A DNA stretch of 45,119 bases. Source: an uncultured Bacilli bacterium. GTDB taxonomy: Bacteria > Bacillota_I > Bacilli_A > RF39 > UBA660. Where the stretch lies: the NCBI GenBank assembly GCA_947600335.1, contig CANQGB010000006.1:1-45119 (forward strand), given 5' to 3'. A program made the translations under genes and the position numbers. Under the pieces are notes generated by a model. It had not been told where the DNA came from. It made no database searches and worked only from the letters and a program-made list of their open reading frames with translations. Positions 15,259 to 24,523 of the stretch are shown piece by piece (position 1 is the first letter of the stretch; each line of letters begins with the position of its first letter).

Positions 15259-15690
15259 TTAATCAAGTTCTTCTAACTTAGCAATTATTTTTTTTATACC
15301 AACATAAGGAAGTAAAGCACAATGTTTACGATTATTTTGTTTATAAATCTCATTGTATGCTAAACCTTCGTTTAAAATACTTTCATCATATTCTTTTTCA
15401 TTTATCATATTTTCAAAATTTTGAATATACTCTTTGGCTTCTTCTAAAGTTTTGCCAATTAAGTTAGTTATCATAATAGAAGTAGATGACGTAGAAATAG
15501 CGCAAGCTTCTCCATTAAATTTTATGTCTTTAATTATGCCTTCTTCATATAAAACATAAATATCGATATTATCAATACAAGACTCATTGTTGGAATTGAT
15601 TTTAATGTATCTCTCATCTTGAATAGTTTCTTTATTTTTGGGATTTTGATAATGGTTCATTAAAATATCTCTTCGTAAATTTTCATCCAT
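15259..15690 (-). CDS. sufU: SufU, sulfur-transfer/zinc partner of SufS
   Basis: 143 residues. In Firmicutes SufU receives persulfide sulfur from SufS and passes it to the SufBCD scaffold. The ligand set is present: C38 and D40 (NNESCIDN), C63 (GEACAIS) and C124 (RKHCALL), matching the Cys-Asp-Cys-Cys zinc site of SufU and the gap pattern that separates SufU from IscU. The start is MDENLRRDILMNHYQNPKNK, the usual N-terminal YxxxILdHYxNPrN motif. It is the last gene of sufCDSU, 2 bp after sufS. Confidence 0.93.
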   Translation of the reverse strand: MDENLRRDILMNHYQNPKNKETIQDERYIKINSNNESCIDNIDIYVLYEEGIIKDIKFNGEACAISTSSTSIMITNLIGKTLEEAKEYIQNFENMINEKEYDESILNEGLAYNEIYKQNNRKHCALLPYVGIKKIIAKLEELD

Positions 15691-15692
15691 TT

Positions 15693-16889
15693 CTATAACA
15701 TCTCCTTTAATATCTTATCTTTATCGGTTAATAAATCAACTAACATATCAATTTCTTCATAAGTATTATAAAAATATAGACTAACTCTTATCGTATTAGT
15801 AACTCCAACTTCTTTTTTTAAAATCTTAGCACAATGACTACCAGCTCTAACACATATATTATATTTATTTAAGTAATAAGCTACATCTTGACTAAAGATA
15901 TCGGTAACATTAAAAGAAACTATGCCACTGTCACTTTCAATATTAATAATGTCAATATGAGGAATATCAATCAATTTATCAATTAAGTATTTTCTTAATT
16001 TCTTTTCATAATTTTCAATATTTTTTAAACCAATATTGTTAAGATATAGGATGGCTGAACCAAAAGCAATAACCCCGGCAATGTTAGGAGTTCCGGCTTC
16101 TAATCGAGCGGGCAATTCTTTTAAATAAACCTCATTTTCGTTATCAAATGATTCATTCATGCCGCCCCCTAAAACTACGGGTTCTAATTCTTCTAGTAAT
16201 TCTTTTTTACCATACAAAACTCCGACACCCGTTGGACCACACATTTTATGAGCCGAAAAAACTAGAAAATCGACATCTAAATCTTGAACATCAGTTTTAA
16301 TATGACCAATACTTTGAGCCGCATCGACCATGACAAAAATATTATTTTGATGGGCAAATTCGACGATTTCTTTAATAGGCCGAACATCACCAATCACATT
16401 AGTAATATAAGCCAAACTAATGACTTTAGTATTAGGGGTAACTACTTTTTTGATGTTATCTAAAGTAACATAATGATTATCATCTAAAGGAATATAATTA
16501 ACTTTAATTCCATTAGTCTTAGCCAATCTAAACCAAGGTAAAACATTGGAAGCATGCTCAGCTTTGGTAATTAAAACTTCATCGTTTTCTTCTAATAATT
16601 TGGTAAAAAAGCCATTAACTACTAAATTCAAGCCTTCGGTTGCCCCAGCCGTAAAGATAATTTCTTCTAAATTTTGGGCATTAATAAATTCTTTAACTAA
16701 CCTTCTAGTATTTTCATATTCTAAGTCAACTTTATATGATATATCATAATCGCCTCGATGGGCATTGGCTCCATATTTTTCATAATATTCGACGGTTTTA
16801 TCAATTACACATTTTGGTTTTAAAGTGGTCGCGCCATTATCTAAATAGACAATATCTTGGGCTAACATAGGAAAATCTTCTCTATTCAT
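15693..16889 (-). CDS. sufS: SufS cysteine desulfurase (group II)
   Basis: 398 residues, a fold-type I PLP enzyme that takes sulfur from cysteine for Fe-S assembly. The PLP lysine is K215 in FSAHKMCGPTGVGVLYG; the PLP-stacking/aspartate motif is VDAAQSIGH; the active cysteine is C353 in RAGSHCAKIL. The short loop around the cysteine marks group II (SufS) rather than IscS. The GGGM motif follows. It is preceded by GGAGGTGAAACG and lies 11 bp after sufD. High confidence from motifs and context. Confidence 0.96.
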   Translation of the reverse strand: MNREDFPMLAQDIVYLDNGATTLKPKCVIDKTVEYYEKYGANAHRGDYDISYKVDLEYENTRRLVKEFINAQNLEEIIFTAGATEGLNLVVNGFFTKLLEENDEVLITKAEHASNVLPWFRLAKTNGIKVNYIPLDDNHYVTLDNIKKVVTPNTKVISLAYITNVIGDVRPIKEIVEFAHQNNIFVMVDAAQSIGHIKTDVQDLDVDFLVFSAHKMCGPTGVGVLYGKKELLEELEPVVLGGGMNESFDNENEVYLKELPARLEAGTPNIAGVIAFGSAILYLNNIGLKNIENYEKKLRKYLIDKLIDIPHIDIINIESDSGIVSFNVTDIFSQDVAYYLNKYNICVRAGSHCAKILKKEVGVTNTIRVSLYFYNTYEEIDMLVDLLTDKDKILKEML

Positions 16890-16900
16890 CGTTTCACCTC

Positions 16901-17536
16901 CTACTTTTTTAAAATACTGTTTAAGAAACCTTTTTTGATGAGTTCTAAAGCTTTATCATAAGTAAGACCTTTACTCCTTAAATAAAACATATAATCTTGG
17001 TTTACTGGGGAAATAACCGCATTATGATTTGCCTCAACTAAATTGGATTCTACTAACAAATCGGGCATGATAGTTACTAGACTATTATCTTTGGTCATAA
17101 CTCGGATATCTTCTAAATATTTATTATCTTTGGTTTCGGGATATATTTTACCAACTGCTAAAACTTTGATTTTTCCCCCATCTTCTATCCCCCGAAAATG
17201 AATATTGGTAATACTATTATTAACATTTACTTGATTATTAATAACCAAAGAATTTTCATTATGAAAGACTGTTGCTAAATTAAATTCTAAATAACTATTT
17301 TCGCCACTGATAAAATTAAAAGTATTTTGATTATTATCAAAATCTAACTCCATATCTATCTGCAATCTACTATTGGCTTCTAACTGAAGATTCAAAGTTA
17401 AATTGGCTGGTATTTTGGTTATTTTTAAATAAACTTCATTACAAATATCGATATTTATTTTAGGAGTAGTAATCCAAATTTCCTTTTTTTCATCTTGAAA
17501 TTTATATTCATCTTGTTCTAATACTATTTTATTCAT
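16901..17536 (-). CDS. sufD: SufD, short form
   Basis: SufD forms the Fe-S scaffold complex with SufB and SufC. The C-terminal signature is clear: VEANHNAVISPVNQDYMFYL, then RSKGLTYDKALELIKKGFL, which is the SufB/SufD family end. The protein is only about 211 residues from the ATG at 17536, against roughly 400 or more in most Firmicutes: most of the N-terminal half is missing, leaving the beta-helix end and the C-terminal helices. The ATG at 17536 overlaps the sufC stop by 8 bp and has GAGTAGGA at 9 nt; an ATG at 17545 lies directly on that site and is less likely. No broken upstream remnant is seen, so it appears to be a compact form. Confidence 0.85.
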   Translation of the reverse strand: MNKIVLEQDEYKFQDEKKEIWITTPKINIDICNEVYLKITKIPANLTLNLQLEANSRLQIDMELDFDNNQNTFNFISGENSYLEFNLATVFHNENSLVINNQVNVNNSITNIHFRGIEDGGKIKVLAVGKIYPETKDNKYLEDIRVMTKDNSLVTIMPDLLVESNLVEANHNAVISPVNQDYMFYLRSKGLTYDKALELIKKGFLNSILKK

Positions 17537-18281
17537 GTAAATCATTCCTACTCATAATGCTTGCCCCAAAACCATTTTTAAATATTTCTAAAGCGAGATT
17601 ATAGTCGCCACTTTGAACAATTTTTCCGTTCTTTAAGACATGAACATAATCGGGTTTTAATATTTCTAATAACTTTGGTTGATGAGTAATTATAAGCATA
17701 CTCGGATGATTTTCTTCATAATATTCTTTTAAAGAATTAGCTACTAAATTTAAAGCATCGATATCTAGCCCCGAATCAATTTCATCTAAAATCACAAGTT
17801 TTGGTTGTAAAACAAAAAGATGCATTAATTCATTTTTCTTCTTTTCTCCACCACTCATATTGTAATTAATATCGCGATGAATAAAAGATTCCGGGATATT
17901 CAATTTTTGACATATTTTTACTAAATTCCGATTGAATTCTAGGACATTTGCTGGCATTTCATTTAAATCATTCAAAACAGTTCTTAACATCTCGGCATTA
18001 GTAACACCTTCGATTTCCATTGGACTTTGGCTAATTAAACTTATCTTTTCGCGAGCTACTTCGGTTGTATTCATTTTAAGTAAATCTTTATCATTATAAG
18101 TTATAGAGCCTTTAGTTATTTCATAATTTAAATCACGCATAATGACTTTGGAAATAGTACTTTTTCCAGCCCCATTTGGTCCCATTAAAACATGAATCTC
18201 ACCATCATTTATTTCTAAATTAAAATTTTCTAAAATGGTTTTATCTAAAACTTTAACCGTTAAATTATCAATTTTTAACAT
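17529..18281 (-). CDS. sufC: SufC, Fe-S assembly ATPase
   Basis: About 250 residues, an ABC-type ATPase energising the SufBCD scaffold. Walker A is GPNGAGKST (34-42), the signature is NMSGGEKKK, and Walker B is LVILDEIDSGLD with the SufC-typical DEIDSGLD. I start at the ATG at 18281 behind AGGTG (6 nt); a GTG three codons upstream is possible. First gene of the operon sufC-sufD-sufS-sufU. The usual fifth gene, sufB, is 8.4 kb away at 26709-28001. Confidence 0.96.
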   Translation of the reverse strand: MLKIDNLTVKVLDKTILENFNLEINDGEIHVLMGPNGAGKSTISKVIMRDLNYEITKGSITYNDKDLLKMNTTEVAREKISLISQSPMEIEGVTNAEMLRTVLNDLNEMPANVLEFNRNLVKICQKLNIPESFIHRDINYNMSGGEKKKNELMHLFVLQPKLVILDEIDSGLDIDALNLVANSLKEYYEENHPSMLIITHQPKLLEILKPDYVHVLKNGKIVQSGDYNLALEIFKNGFGASIMSRNDLHE

Positions 18282-18298
18282 ATTAAACACCTAGAGTT

Positions 18299-18327
18299 AT
18301 TCTATCATAATTCCCCGATTCGTTAAA
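18299..18327 (-). promoter_or_regulatory. Promoter of sufCDSU
   Basis: TTTAAC (18327-18322), 17 bp, TAGAAT (18304-18299) with extended TGA. Short leader of about 15 nt. Confidence 0.6.
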
Positions 18328-18343
18328 GATTTATTTTTAGAGC

Positions 18344-18387
18344 AATAAAAAAGATTAATATAGAATTTTTAGCAGAATATTAATCTT
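18344..18387 (-). terminator. Terminator of the ezrA-thiI gene run
   Basis: AAGATTAATAT pairs perfectly with ATATTAATCTT around a 15-nt loop, followed by six T on the minus strand. It overlaps the stop of the 64-residue gene. Confidence 0.8.
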
Positions 18388-18580
18388 ATTTTTTAGGATT
18401 GATTTTTTTTAAATTCCGACAGTTATATTTACTAATTAAATTGTCATAATCGATTTCGCGTCTTTTATTACTGCCAAGATTTAAACCATAATCATTAAAA
18501 CATTCGCGAGTAATTCTTTCTCTTTCACTAAAGTTAAGCATATCATAACATTTATAGTAATCAGAACAATGTTTGCGCAT
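18386..18580 (-). CDS. Small cysteine-containing hypothetical protein
   Basis: 64 residues, basic, with five cysteines (MRKHCSDYYKC near the start, RECFNDYG in the middle and KYNCRN near the end) and no membrane segment. The ATG follows TTAGGTGAAGAAAAT, a good site. It is 47 bp after thiI and ends in a terminator hairpin, so it is probably co-transcribed with the sulfur genes upstream. The cysteines could bind metal, but spacing fits no zinc-finger family I know. Function unknown. Confidence 0.6.
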   Translation of the reverse strand: MRKHCSDYYKCYDMLNFSERERITRECFNDYGLNLGSNKRREIDYDNLISKYNCRNLKKINPKK

Positions 18581-18627
18581 ATTTTCTTCACCTAATATTA
18601 TTGTTCCTCAAACTGGGTTAAATATAC

Positions 18628-19818
18628 TTACAATAAGTCTTCAAAATTATTTTCAACAGTATTAGTTATTTTGATAACTTCATGATTTTTAATAGCTTTA
18701 TAAATCATATCTTCATAAGGAATAAGTTTTTCATATTCACTACATAAATGACTTTCAGGGTTAATTACAGGATGCTCAGGAACAAAGATAGTACAACAAT
18801 CTTCATAAGGTAAAATGCTAGTTTCATAGGTACCAATTTTTTTGGCAACATCAATAATTTCTAGTTTATCAAAACAAGCAACAGGTCTTATAACCGGAAT
18901 TTTGATAACTTCATTAATGGCTTTCATACTCGTTAAAGTTTGACTAGCTACTTGACCAATGGATTCACCATTAACAAGAATTTTGGCATTATTATTATGA
19001 GCAATGATGGCGGAGATACGGTACATCATTCGCCGCATAATGGTTATTAAGTAATTATGTGGAATATTTTTATAGATAGCTTCTTGAATTTCGGTAAAAT
19101 TTATGACATGTAACTTGATATCATTATTATACTTGGCTAAGATTTTAGCTAAAGCTATGACTTTATTTTTGGCTTCGATACTTGTATGAGGTGGACTTTC
19201 AAAATAAATTGCTTCGATTTTAACCCCTCTTTTAATAGCCATGTAACCAGCAACTGGCGAATCAATTCCCCCGCTTAACATTAAAATTCCTTTACCTAAA
19301 GTACCGACAGGATAACCACCTAAGCCAGCCACTTTCGTAAAATATACGTAACTTTCATTATTTCTGATTTCTAAGTTTAAAGTTAGTTCAGGATTATGCA
19401 CATCTACTTGACAAGATGATTTATTTTTTAAAATATAAGCTCCGATTAAAGAACTTATCTCAACACTAGTTAAATTAATATTTTTATTACTTCTTTTGGT
19501 TACGACTTTAAAAGTAGCAAAATTTTTGTCATTGATTAATTCTAAAACGTGAGTTTTGATTTCTTCTAAATCAACGGTGGCTAATTTAAAAGCTAAAATT
19601 ATTTCATGGATGCCAAATACTTCTTGCAATAAACTGATTATCTCGGTATAGTCTTCGGTAGAACTTTCAATAAACATCCGTCCTTTATCATGAATTATAT
19701 CGACATTTTTGTTAAAAAGTTTTTGGGTAATATTTTGTTTTAAAGTTTTGATAAATAAATTGATATTATCTTTTTTGGTAGTTAGTTCACCATATTTAAT
19801 AAGTATTACTTTTTTCAT
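18628..19818 (-). CDS. thiI: ThiI, tRNA 4-thiouridine synthetase
   Basis: 396 residues. ThiI adenylates U8 of tRNA and inserts sulfur received as persulfide. An N-terminal ferredoxin-like and THUMP region (1-165) is followed by the PP-loop SGGIDSPVAGYM (182 onward) and the C-terminal core with LPYEDCCTIFVPEHP, which holds the conserved cysteine. There is no C-terminal rhodanese domain, as in Bacillus, so sulfur probably comes straight from the neighbouring desulfurase. It lies 36 bp after that gene. Confidence 0.95.
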   Translation of the reverse strand: MKKVILIKYGELTTKKDNINLFIKTLKQNITQKLFNKNVDIIHDKGRMFIESSTEDYTEIISLLQEVFGIHEIILAFKLATVDLEEIKTHVLELINDKNFATFKVVTKRSNKNINLTSVEISSLIGAYILKNKSSCQVDVHNPELTLNLEIRNNESYVYFTKVAGLGGYPVGTLGKGILMLSGGIDSPVAGYMAIKRGVKIEAIYFESPPHTSIEAKNKVIALAKILAKYNNDIKLHVINFTEIQEAIYKNIPHNYLITIMRRMMYRISAIIAHNNNAKILVNGESIGQVASQTLTSMKAINEVIKIPVIRPVACFDKLEIIDVAKKIGTYETSILPYEDCCTIFVPEHPVINPESHLCSEYEKLIPYEDMIYKAIKNHEVIKITNTVENNFEDLL

Positions 19819-19854
19819 ATAATCACCAATTAGTCTCGTATTATAGCATAAACA

Positions 19855-20988
19855 TTATTTTTGAACAAGAGCATTAAGGCGATTGTAAACGATTTTAAAA
19901 CAAGATAAAAATTTATTAATTTCATCCGTTGTTGTTAGATATGATAAACTAATGCGAATAGTACTGGAAGCCCGTTTTTTATCTTTATAAACAGCTAAAA
20001 CACTGCTAGATAAGTCACCACTAGCACAAGCTGTATTGGTTCCTAAATAAATTTCATAAGCTTCCATGGCATGAATGAAGGTTTCCGATTTAATGTTTTC
20101 AAAAGAAATGTTTAAAATATGCGGGATAGAATATTTCGTTTTATTGATTAAAATGCCCGGATAAGTTTCTAGTTCTTTAACTATTTTATCATTTAAACGA
20201 CTGATAAAGGCTTCCCGACGGTCGATATCATTTAGGGAAAGACGAATGGCTTTGGCCATGGATACAATTAAAGGTAAGGCAGGTGTTCCTGGTCTTAAAC
20301 TTTGTTCTTTACTGCTACCATGAATTAAAGGAACAAGATTAATGCGACTGTTTTTATAAAATAAGCCGATTCCTTTAGGACCATAGATTTTATGAGCTGA
20401 ACAACTGGCTAAATCAACATCGTGAAAACTAACCGGTATTTTGCCTAAAGCTTGAGTCATATCACTATGAAAATAAGTATTAGGGTTTTCTTTTTTGATA
20501 ATTTGGCGAATCATTTTTAAAGGTTGTCTAATGCCTAATTCACTATTAACGGCCACGATACTAACTAAAATCGTTGTTGGGCGAATTTTTCTTTTTAGGT
20601 CTTCAAAATCAATTAAACCATCACTATCATTATCTACATAACTGATTTCAAAGCCTAAAGTTTCTAAGTATTCACATATTTTATATATTGAGGGATGTTC
20701 TAATTTGGATGTGATAATGTGGTTACCTTTTTTAATATTAGCTAAAGCCACCCCAACTAAAGCCATGTTATTAGATTCGGTTGCTCCACTAGTGAAGGTT
20801 AGTTCACTATCTAAAACATTGAATAAATCACTTATTTGTTTAATAGCACTATTCATTAAAGTTTTGGATTTAACACCGAGGCTATGTAAAGAATTAGGAT
20901 TGCCGATAAAATCTTTACTGGTTTTAATATAAGTTTCTAATACATCATAACTAACTGGAGTAGTAGCACTGTAATCTAAATAAATCAT
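19855..20988 (-). CDS. NifS/IscS-type cysteine desulfurase serving ThiI
   Basis: 377 residues, a PLP enzyme of group I. It starts MIYLDYSATTPV, carries the substrate histidine region (LEHPS), the PLP lysine K200 in CSAHKIYGPKG, the LRPGT motif and the active cysteine C321 in TNTACASGD on a long flexible loop, as in IscS. In Bacillus the equivalent gene (nifZ) sits beside thiI and donates sulfur to it; the order here is the same. Its ribosome site is a full GGAGG, 2 bp after the GNAT gene. It is distinct from SufS at 15693-16889. Confidence 0.93.
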   Translation of the reverse strand: MIYLDYSATTPVSYDVLETYIKTSKDFIGNPNSLHSLGVKSKTLMNSAIKQISDLFNVLDSELTFTSGATESNNMALVGVALANIKKGNHIITSKLEHPSIYKICEYLETLGFEISYVDNDSDGLIDFEDLKRKIRPTTILVSIVAVNSELGIRQPLKMIRQIIKKENPNTYFHSDMTQALGKIPVSFHDVDLASCSAHKIYGPKGIGLFYKNSRINLVPLIHGSSKEQSLRPGTPALPLIVSMAKAIRLSLNDIDRREAFISRLNDKIVKELETYPGILINKTKYSIPHILNISFENIKSETFIHAMEAYEIYLGTNTACASGDLSSSVLAVYKDKKRASSTIRISLSYLTTTDEINKFLSCFKIVYNRLNALVQK

Positions 20989-20990
20989 AT

Positions 20991-21473
20991 TTACCTCCTA
21001 TTGCGGGCGACATATACATAAAAATCATCCCGTTTTTCTTCGATATAGCCAGTATTCTTGGCAACTCCCCGACTAGCATAATTATTCTTTTCAATAACCC
21101 CTTGGAGTTTGGTAACTTCCGGTAAATGTTCTAAAATATAGTCACTAACAATATTAAGGATTTTGGTTGCTAAATTTTGATTACGATATTCTGGGGAAAC
21201 AGCGATTTGGAGTCTTAAACTGCCATCAACTCTTAAATCTTCTAAGCGAATATAACCAACATATTCCTCTTTATATTTAACAAAGTAGGAATGATTATAT
21301 TTTAAACACTCATCGGTGGTTAAGTCGATACTTTCTTTTAAGCGTTCACTAAGATTTTTCGTAACGTATTGGCGAAAACTTTTATCATTATTTAAAGCAT
21401 ATTTTAAATGATTTTGTTCCGCATCATTAGGGTCATAACTATGAATTTCTAAGTCTTTAACTTTTATAACCAT
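20991..21473 (-). CDS. GNAT-family N-acetyltransferase (RimJ/RimL-like)
   Basis: 160 residues. The acetyl-CoA motif is LRLQIAVSPEYRNQNLATKI (residues about 87-106), with QNLA in place of the usual Q/R-x-x-G-x-G/A. The later VIEKNNYASRGVAKNTGYIE is the RimJ/L-like end in which the Asn/Gly-Y motif packs on the cofactor. The acceptor cannot be told. It is between ezrA (9 bp) and the desulfurase (2 bp), so it is part of that transcript. GGAGG precedes the ATG. Confidence 0.85.
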   Translation of the reverse strand: MVIKVKDLEIHSYDPNDAEQNHLKYALNNDKSFRQYVTKNLSERLKESIDLTTDECLKYNHSYFVKYKEEYVGYIRLEDLRVDGSLRLQIAVSPEYRNQNLATKILNIVSDYILEHLPEVTKLQGVIEKNNYASRGVAKNTGYIEEKRDDFYVYVARNRR

Positions 21474-21482
21474 AATTTCCTC

Positions 21483-23195
21483 CTATTTGTATTCTTCAAT
21501 TAGTTTTTTATATATACCTGGTTCAACGATGTTTAAAGAATTAATAGCATTTTCTAAAGATTTTTTAAAGTTACCTTTGTAGAACATAATTTCGGCTTTG
21601 GTAAGACCATTGTTAACTTCTTTATTATTCCGATAGCGATTACCGTAGACAATAGTCATTTCGGCCATTTTAGCCGTTTTAACATATTCTTTCGCGGTAT
21701 TATAAACTTTAAAGACTAAATCTCTGGCTGTATCAACCCGCGTATTTAAAGTTTTAATCGAAATAGGAGTTCTATCTAATTCTTTGACAATTTCACTAAT
21801 AGCTTCACTCGCTTCAGAAAGTTCAACATAGTAGTTATCAGGAATGACTGGTAATTTAAAATCGCGAACTAAAGCTTTGGCTTGCATTAATAAGTCTTTA
21901 ATTTCATCTAATTGTTCCCGAGCTCTTAATTCATCATCTTTCAAACTGCCAATGGTTCTTAAAGTTAGTTCTAGTTTTTCTTCGGTTTTAGTTAATTTGA
22001 CATTGATTTTTTCCATTTCTTTGGCTAGTTTTGTGAAATAAGAAGTCTTACTGCGATATAAGTTAATTATTTCTTCATACTTTTCTTTAATTTCTTTTAA
22101 AGCTGTTTTAATTTCTCCAATGACAGCAACATCTTCATTGGTTAAGTCATAACTATATTTAATGTCATCTATTTTACGATATAAATCATTATTTATTTTT
22201 TCGTATTTGGTTACTTTAACTAATATATTCCGCGAATATTCTTCAAAAGTTTTTTTAGCAAGTCTTTCTTTATCAAAGTCATTATCGGTTGATTCGAAGA
22301 AATCTAAGATGGTTTTTAGTTCAAAGATAGAATCTTCTAAATTTAAAACATTTAAACGACGAAAGATGTCAGCAATTTTTTTATTGGTTTCGTTAATATT
22401 GTAGTCTAAGTTTAAGAAACTTAAGTTATAGCCTTCTTTTTCCATTTTTTCTTTAGTTTTTAAAATTTCGGTAATTTTGTTAGGAATAAGTTTTTGACCC
22501 ATTAAGATAATACTTGGAGCTTCTTCGATGACAATTTTTAAGTTGCCAATCGTAATGTCAATGGCTTTAACGATTTTACCAATTTCTTGATAGGCTTTTT
22601 TGTCCATAGCGGTTTCAAAAGCTCCGAATAATTTATCGACATTTTCAAATTGAAGTTCCATAGGCGAAGCAATTAAGTTGTAATCATCTTTGTTTTCATG
22701 ATATTTAGTTAAGATTTCGCGATAACTTGCCTTTAATTTAGTGATGGTTTCGCGGTTTCGTTCTTCGCTTAAAGTAATCGATTTAATTTCTTCTAATAAA
22801 AATTCGGCTTTGGTTTTAGCATAGGCAATATCTAATTCGGTATGAGTTATTTTTTTTCTTAGTTCTTTATACTTTTGCTCAGCATATAAATCTTCAATAT
22901 CGATTAAAGCATCAGTAATTTTAGGTACATCATCATCTTTAATTTCTTTAAACCTTCTTTGCCATTCGACAAATAATTCTTTAGAGTCCGAATTGTTGAT
23001 AAGTGGTTCAACTCGATTTAGTTCCGATAAAATACTGGCGGAGATGATAAGGTTTTTCTCCCGTTCTAAATTTTCAATTTCTTTTTTATATTTTTGGCGT
23101 TCTTTTTTATTGATAAAATTAAGTACTAGAATAATTAAAACTACGGATACTATATAGTAAGTTATCCCAATTAAAATAAAAGAAGTTCTAGACAT
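21483..23195 (-). CDS. ezrA: EzrA, septation-ring regulator
   Basis: 570 residues, near the usual 560-575. One N-terminal membrane helix (about 6-26) is followed by a long coiled-coil, spectrin-like cytoplasmic part rich in K/E/L heptads. EzrA binds FtsZ, limits Z-ring assembly away from midcell and links division to wall synthesis. The C-terminal TIVYGNRYRNNKEVNNGLTK block, then AEIMFYKGNFKKSLENAINS, is the conserved QxYGNRYR-type patch of the family. The neighbourhood ezrA-desulfurase-thiI is as in Bacillus. An extended -10 (TGCTAAAAT) lies near 23225. Confidence 0.95.
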   Translation of the reverse strand: MSRTSFILIGITYYIVSVVLIILVLNFINKKERQKYKKEIENLEREKNLIISASILSELNRVEPLINNSDSKELFVEWQRRFKEIKDDDVPKITDALIDIEDLYAEQKYKELRKKITHTELDIAYAKTKAEFLLEEIKSITLSEERNRETITKLKASYREILTKYHENKDDYNLIASPMELQFENVDKLFGAFETAMDKKAYQEIGKIVKAIDITIGNLKIVIEEAPSIILMGQKLIPNKITEILKTKEKMEKEGYNLSFLNLDYNINETNKKIADIFRRLNVLNLEDSIFELKTILDFFESTDNDFDKERLAKKTFEEYSRNILVKVTKYEKINNDLYRKIDDIKYSYDLTNEDVAVIGEIKTALKEIKEKYEEIINLYRSKTSYFTKLAKEMEKINVKLTKTEEKLELTLRTIGSLKDDELRAREQLDEIKDLLMQAKALVRDFKLPVIPDNYYVELSEASEAISEIVKELDRTPISIKTLNTRVDTARDLVFKVYNTAKEYVKTAKMAEMTIVYGNRYRNNKEVNNGLTKAEIMFYKGNFKKSLENAINSLNIVEPGIYKKLIEEYK

Positions 23196-23251
23196 TGCCC
23201 TCGCCCCTATTCTTCTTTTATTTTAGCACATTTTGTCGAACTTGGAAATAT

Positions 23252-24523
23252 TTATTCGCTCTTGGGCTTTAAAACTGTAATTGCTAAATTTTCCGTATCA
23301 ATAGCTTGAATAACTTTTTGAACATCTTCTAATTTAATCGCATTAAGAATTTCTTTAACATTGTCGATAACTTTATGAAAATATAAAACATCAGTTAAGA
23401 TAGTTTCATTGACATCGTTGATATCATCATAGTATAAAACTAAAGTCGCAATAGTCGATTTTATTTTACGTTCTAAATTGCTTTCCGTCATGGTTAAGTT
23501 TTGGAAACTTTCTTTGATTTTATCGATAACTTCACTAACATATTTGGTTTCTAAAGTAATAGTTATAAGAATATAATCTTCGATAAAACTTCGACTAGCA
23601 CTCATATAGCTAATTAATTCTTCTTCCATTAAGTATTCTTTTAAATCACTAGTTGGGCCAAAGTTACTGATGACTATTAAAGACGTAATTAGTCTTAAAG
23701 TAATTTCATCCCAGTTTTTAAAATTATTTAGCGGGATTTTTAAAGATATTTTTACTTTAGGATTTTCGACATTACCAACAATTTCTTCATATTTAGTATG
23801 AACCCGAGCCGGTTCTTTATATTTTTTTAACTTAACAATCGGACTAGGTAAGATATCCTTTTTATTTAAATTGTCTTGGACTAATTTGAAAACTTCATGT
23901 TGATTGACATTACCACAAACGACTAAAAACATATTACTCGGATGATAAAAAGTTTGATAGACTAGTTCGATATCTTCTAAAGTTATATTTTTGATATCTT
24001 CAACTAAGCCCGTGATTTGATGCCGATATTTGTATTTATGAAATAAGTCTTGGTAATGAGTATAATACAAATTACTTTCCGGCATATCTTCATCTGCCCG
24101 AGTTTCTTCGATAATTATACTGCGTTCTTTGTTGACAATTTTTTTACTAAAATGAGGAGTTAAAACAAAGTCGATTAAATGATTTAAGTTTTCTAAATAG
24201 TGATTAGTCGTATATACATAATAACTGGTATATTCAAATGTTGTGTAGGCATTTACTTCACTACCATATTCACTAAAATAACCCGTAGCCGTAGTCGTAT
24301 CGCTTTCATAGAAATTTAAGTGTTCGAGAAAATGAGCAATACCACTGGGAACTTTATAGTTTTTGCCATTAACTCTAAACTCTTGATGAATTGAGCCATA
24401 GCGGACATTTAAAGAAGATATCATGCCTTTAACTTTTTCGTTTTTCCAAATATAAACCGGTAAGCCTTCGATAACATCATAGTAAATTACTTCCTTTAAG
24501 CCTTTTATTTCGATTTCTTGCAT
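23252..24523 (-). CDS. ymfH: YmfH-like M16 zinc peptidase
   Basis: 423 residues. The inverted zinc motif HFLEH is at 64-68 and the distal glutamate is in RSIIIEETRADED (E139/E140), so the active site looks complete. The second half is the inactive M16 lobe (VVCGNVNQHEVF and beyond). In Bacillus, YmfH and YmfF form a pair of processing-peptidase-like proteins of uncertain substrate. The ATG at 24523 overlaps the ymfF end by 19 bp. Confidence 0.9.
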   Translation of the reverse strand: MQEIEIKGLKEVIYYDVIEGLPVYIWKNEKVKGMISSLNVRYGSIHQEFRVNGKNYKVPSGIAHFLEHLNFYESDTTTATGYFSEYGSEVNAYTTFEYTSYYVYTTNHYLENLNHLIDFVLTPHFSKKIVNKERSIIIEETRADEDMPESNLYYTHYQDLFHKYKYRHQITGLVEDIKNITLEDIELVYQTFYHPSNMFLVVCGNVNQHEVFKLVQDNLNKKDILPSPIVKLKKYKEPARVHTKYEEIVGNVENPKVKISLKIPLNNFKNWDEITLRLITSLIVISNFGPTSDLKEYLMEEELISYMSASRSFIEDYILITITLETKYVSEVIDKIKESFQNLTMTESNLERKIKSTIATLVLYYDDINDVNETILTDVLYFHKVIDNVKEILNAIKLEDVQKVIQAIDTENLAITVLKPKSE

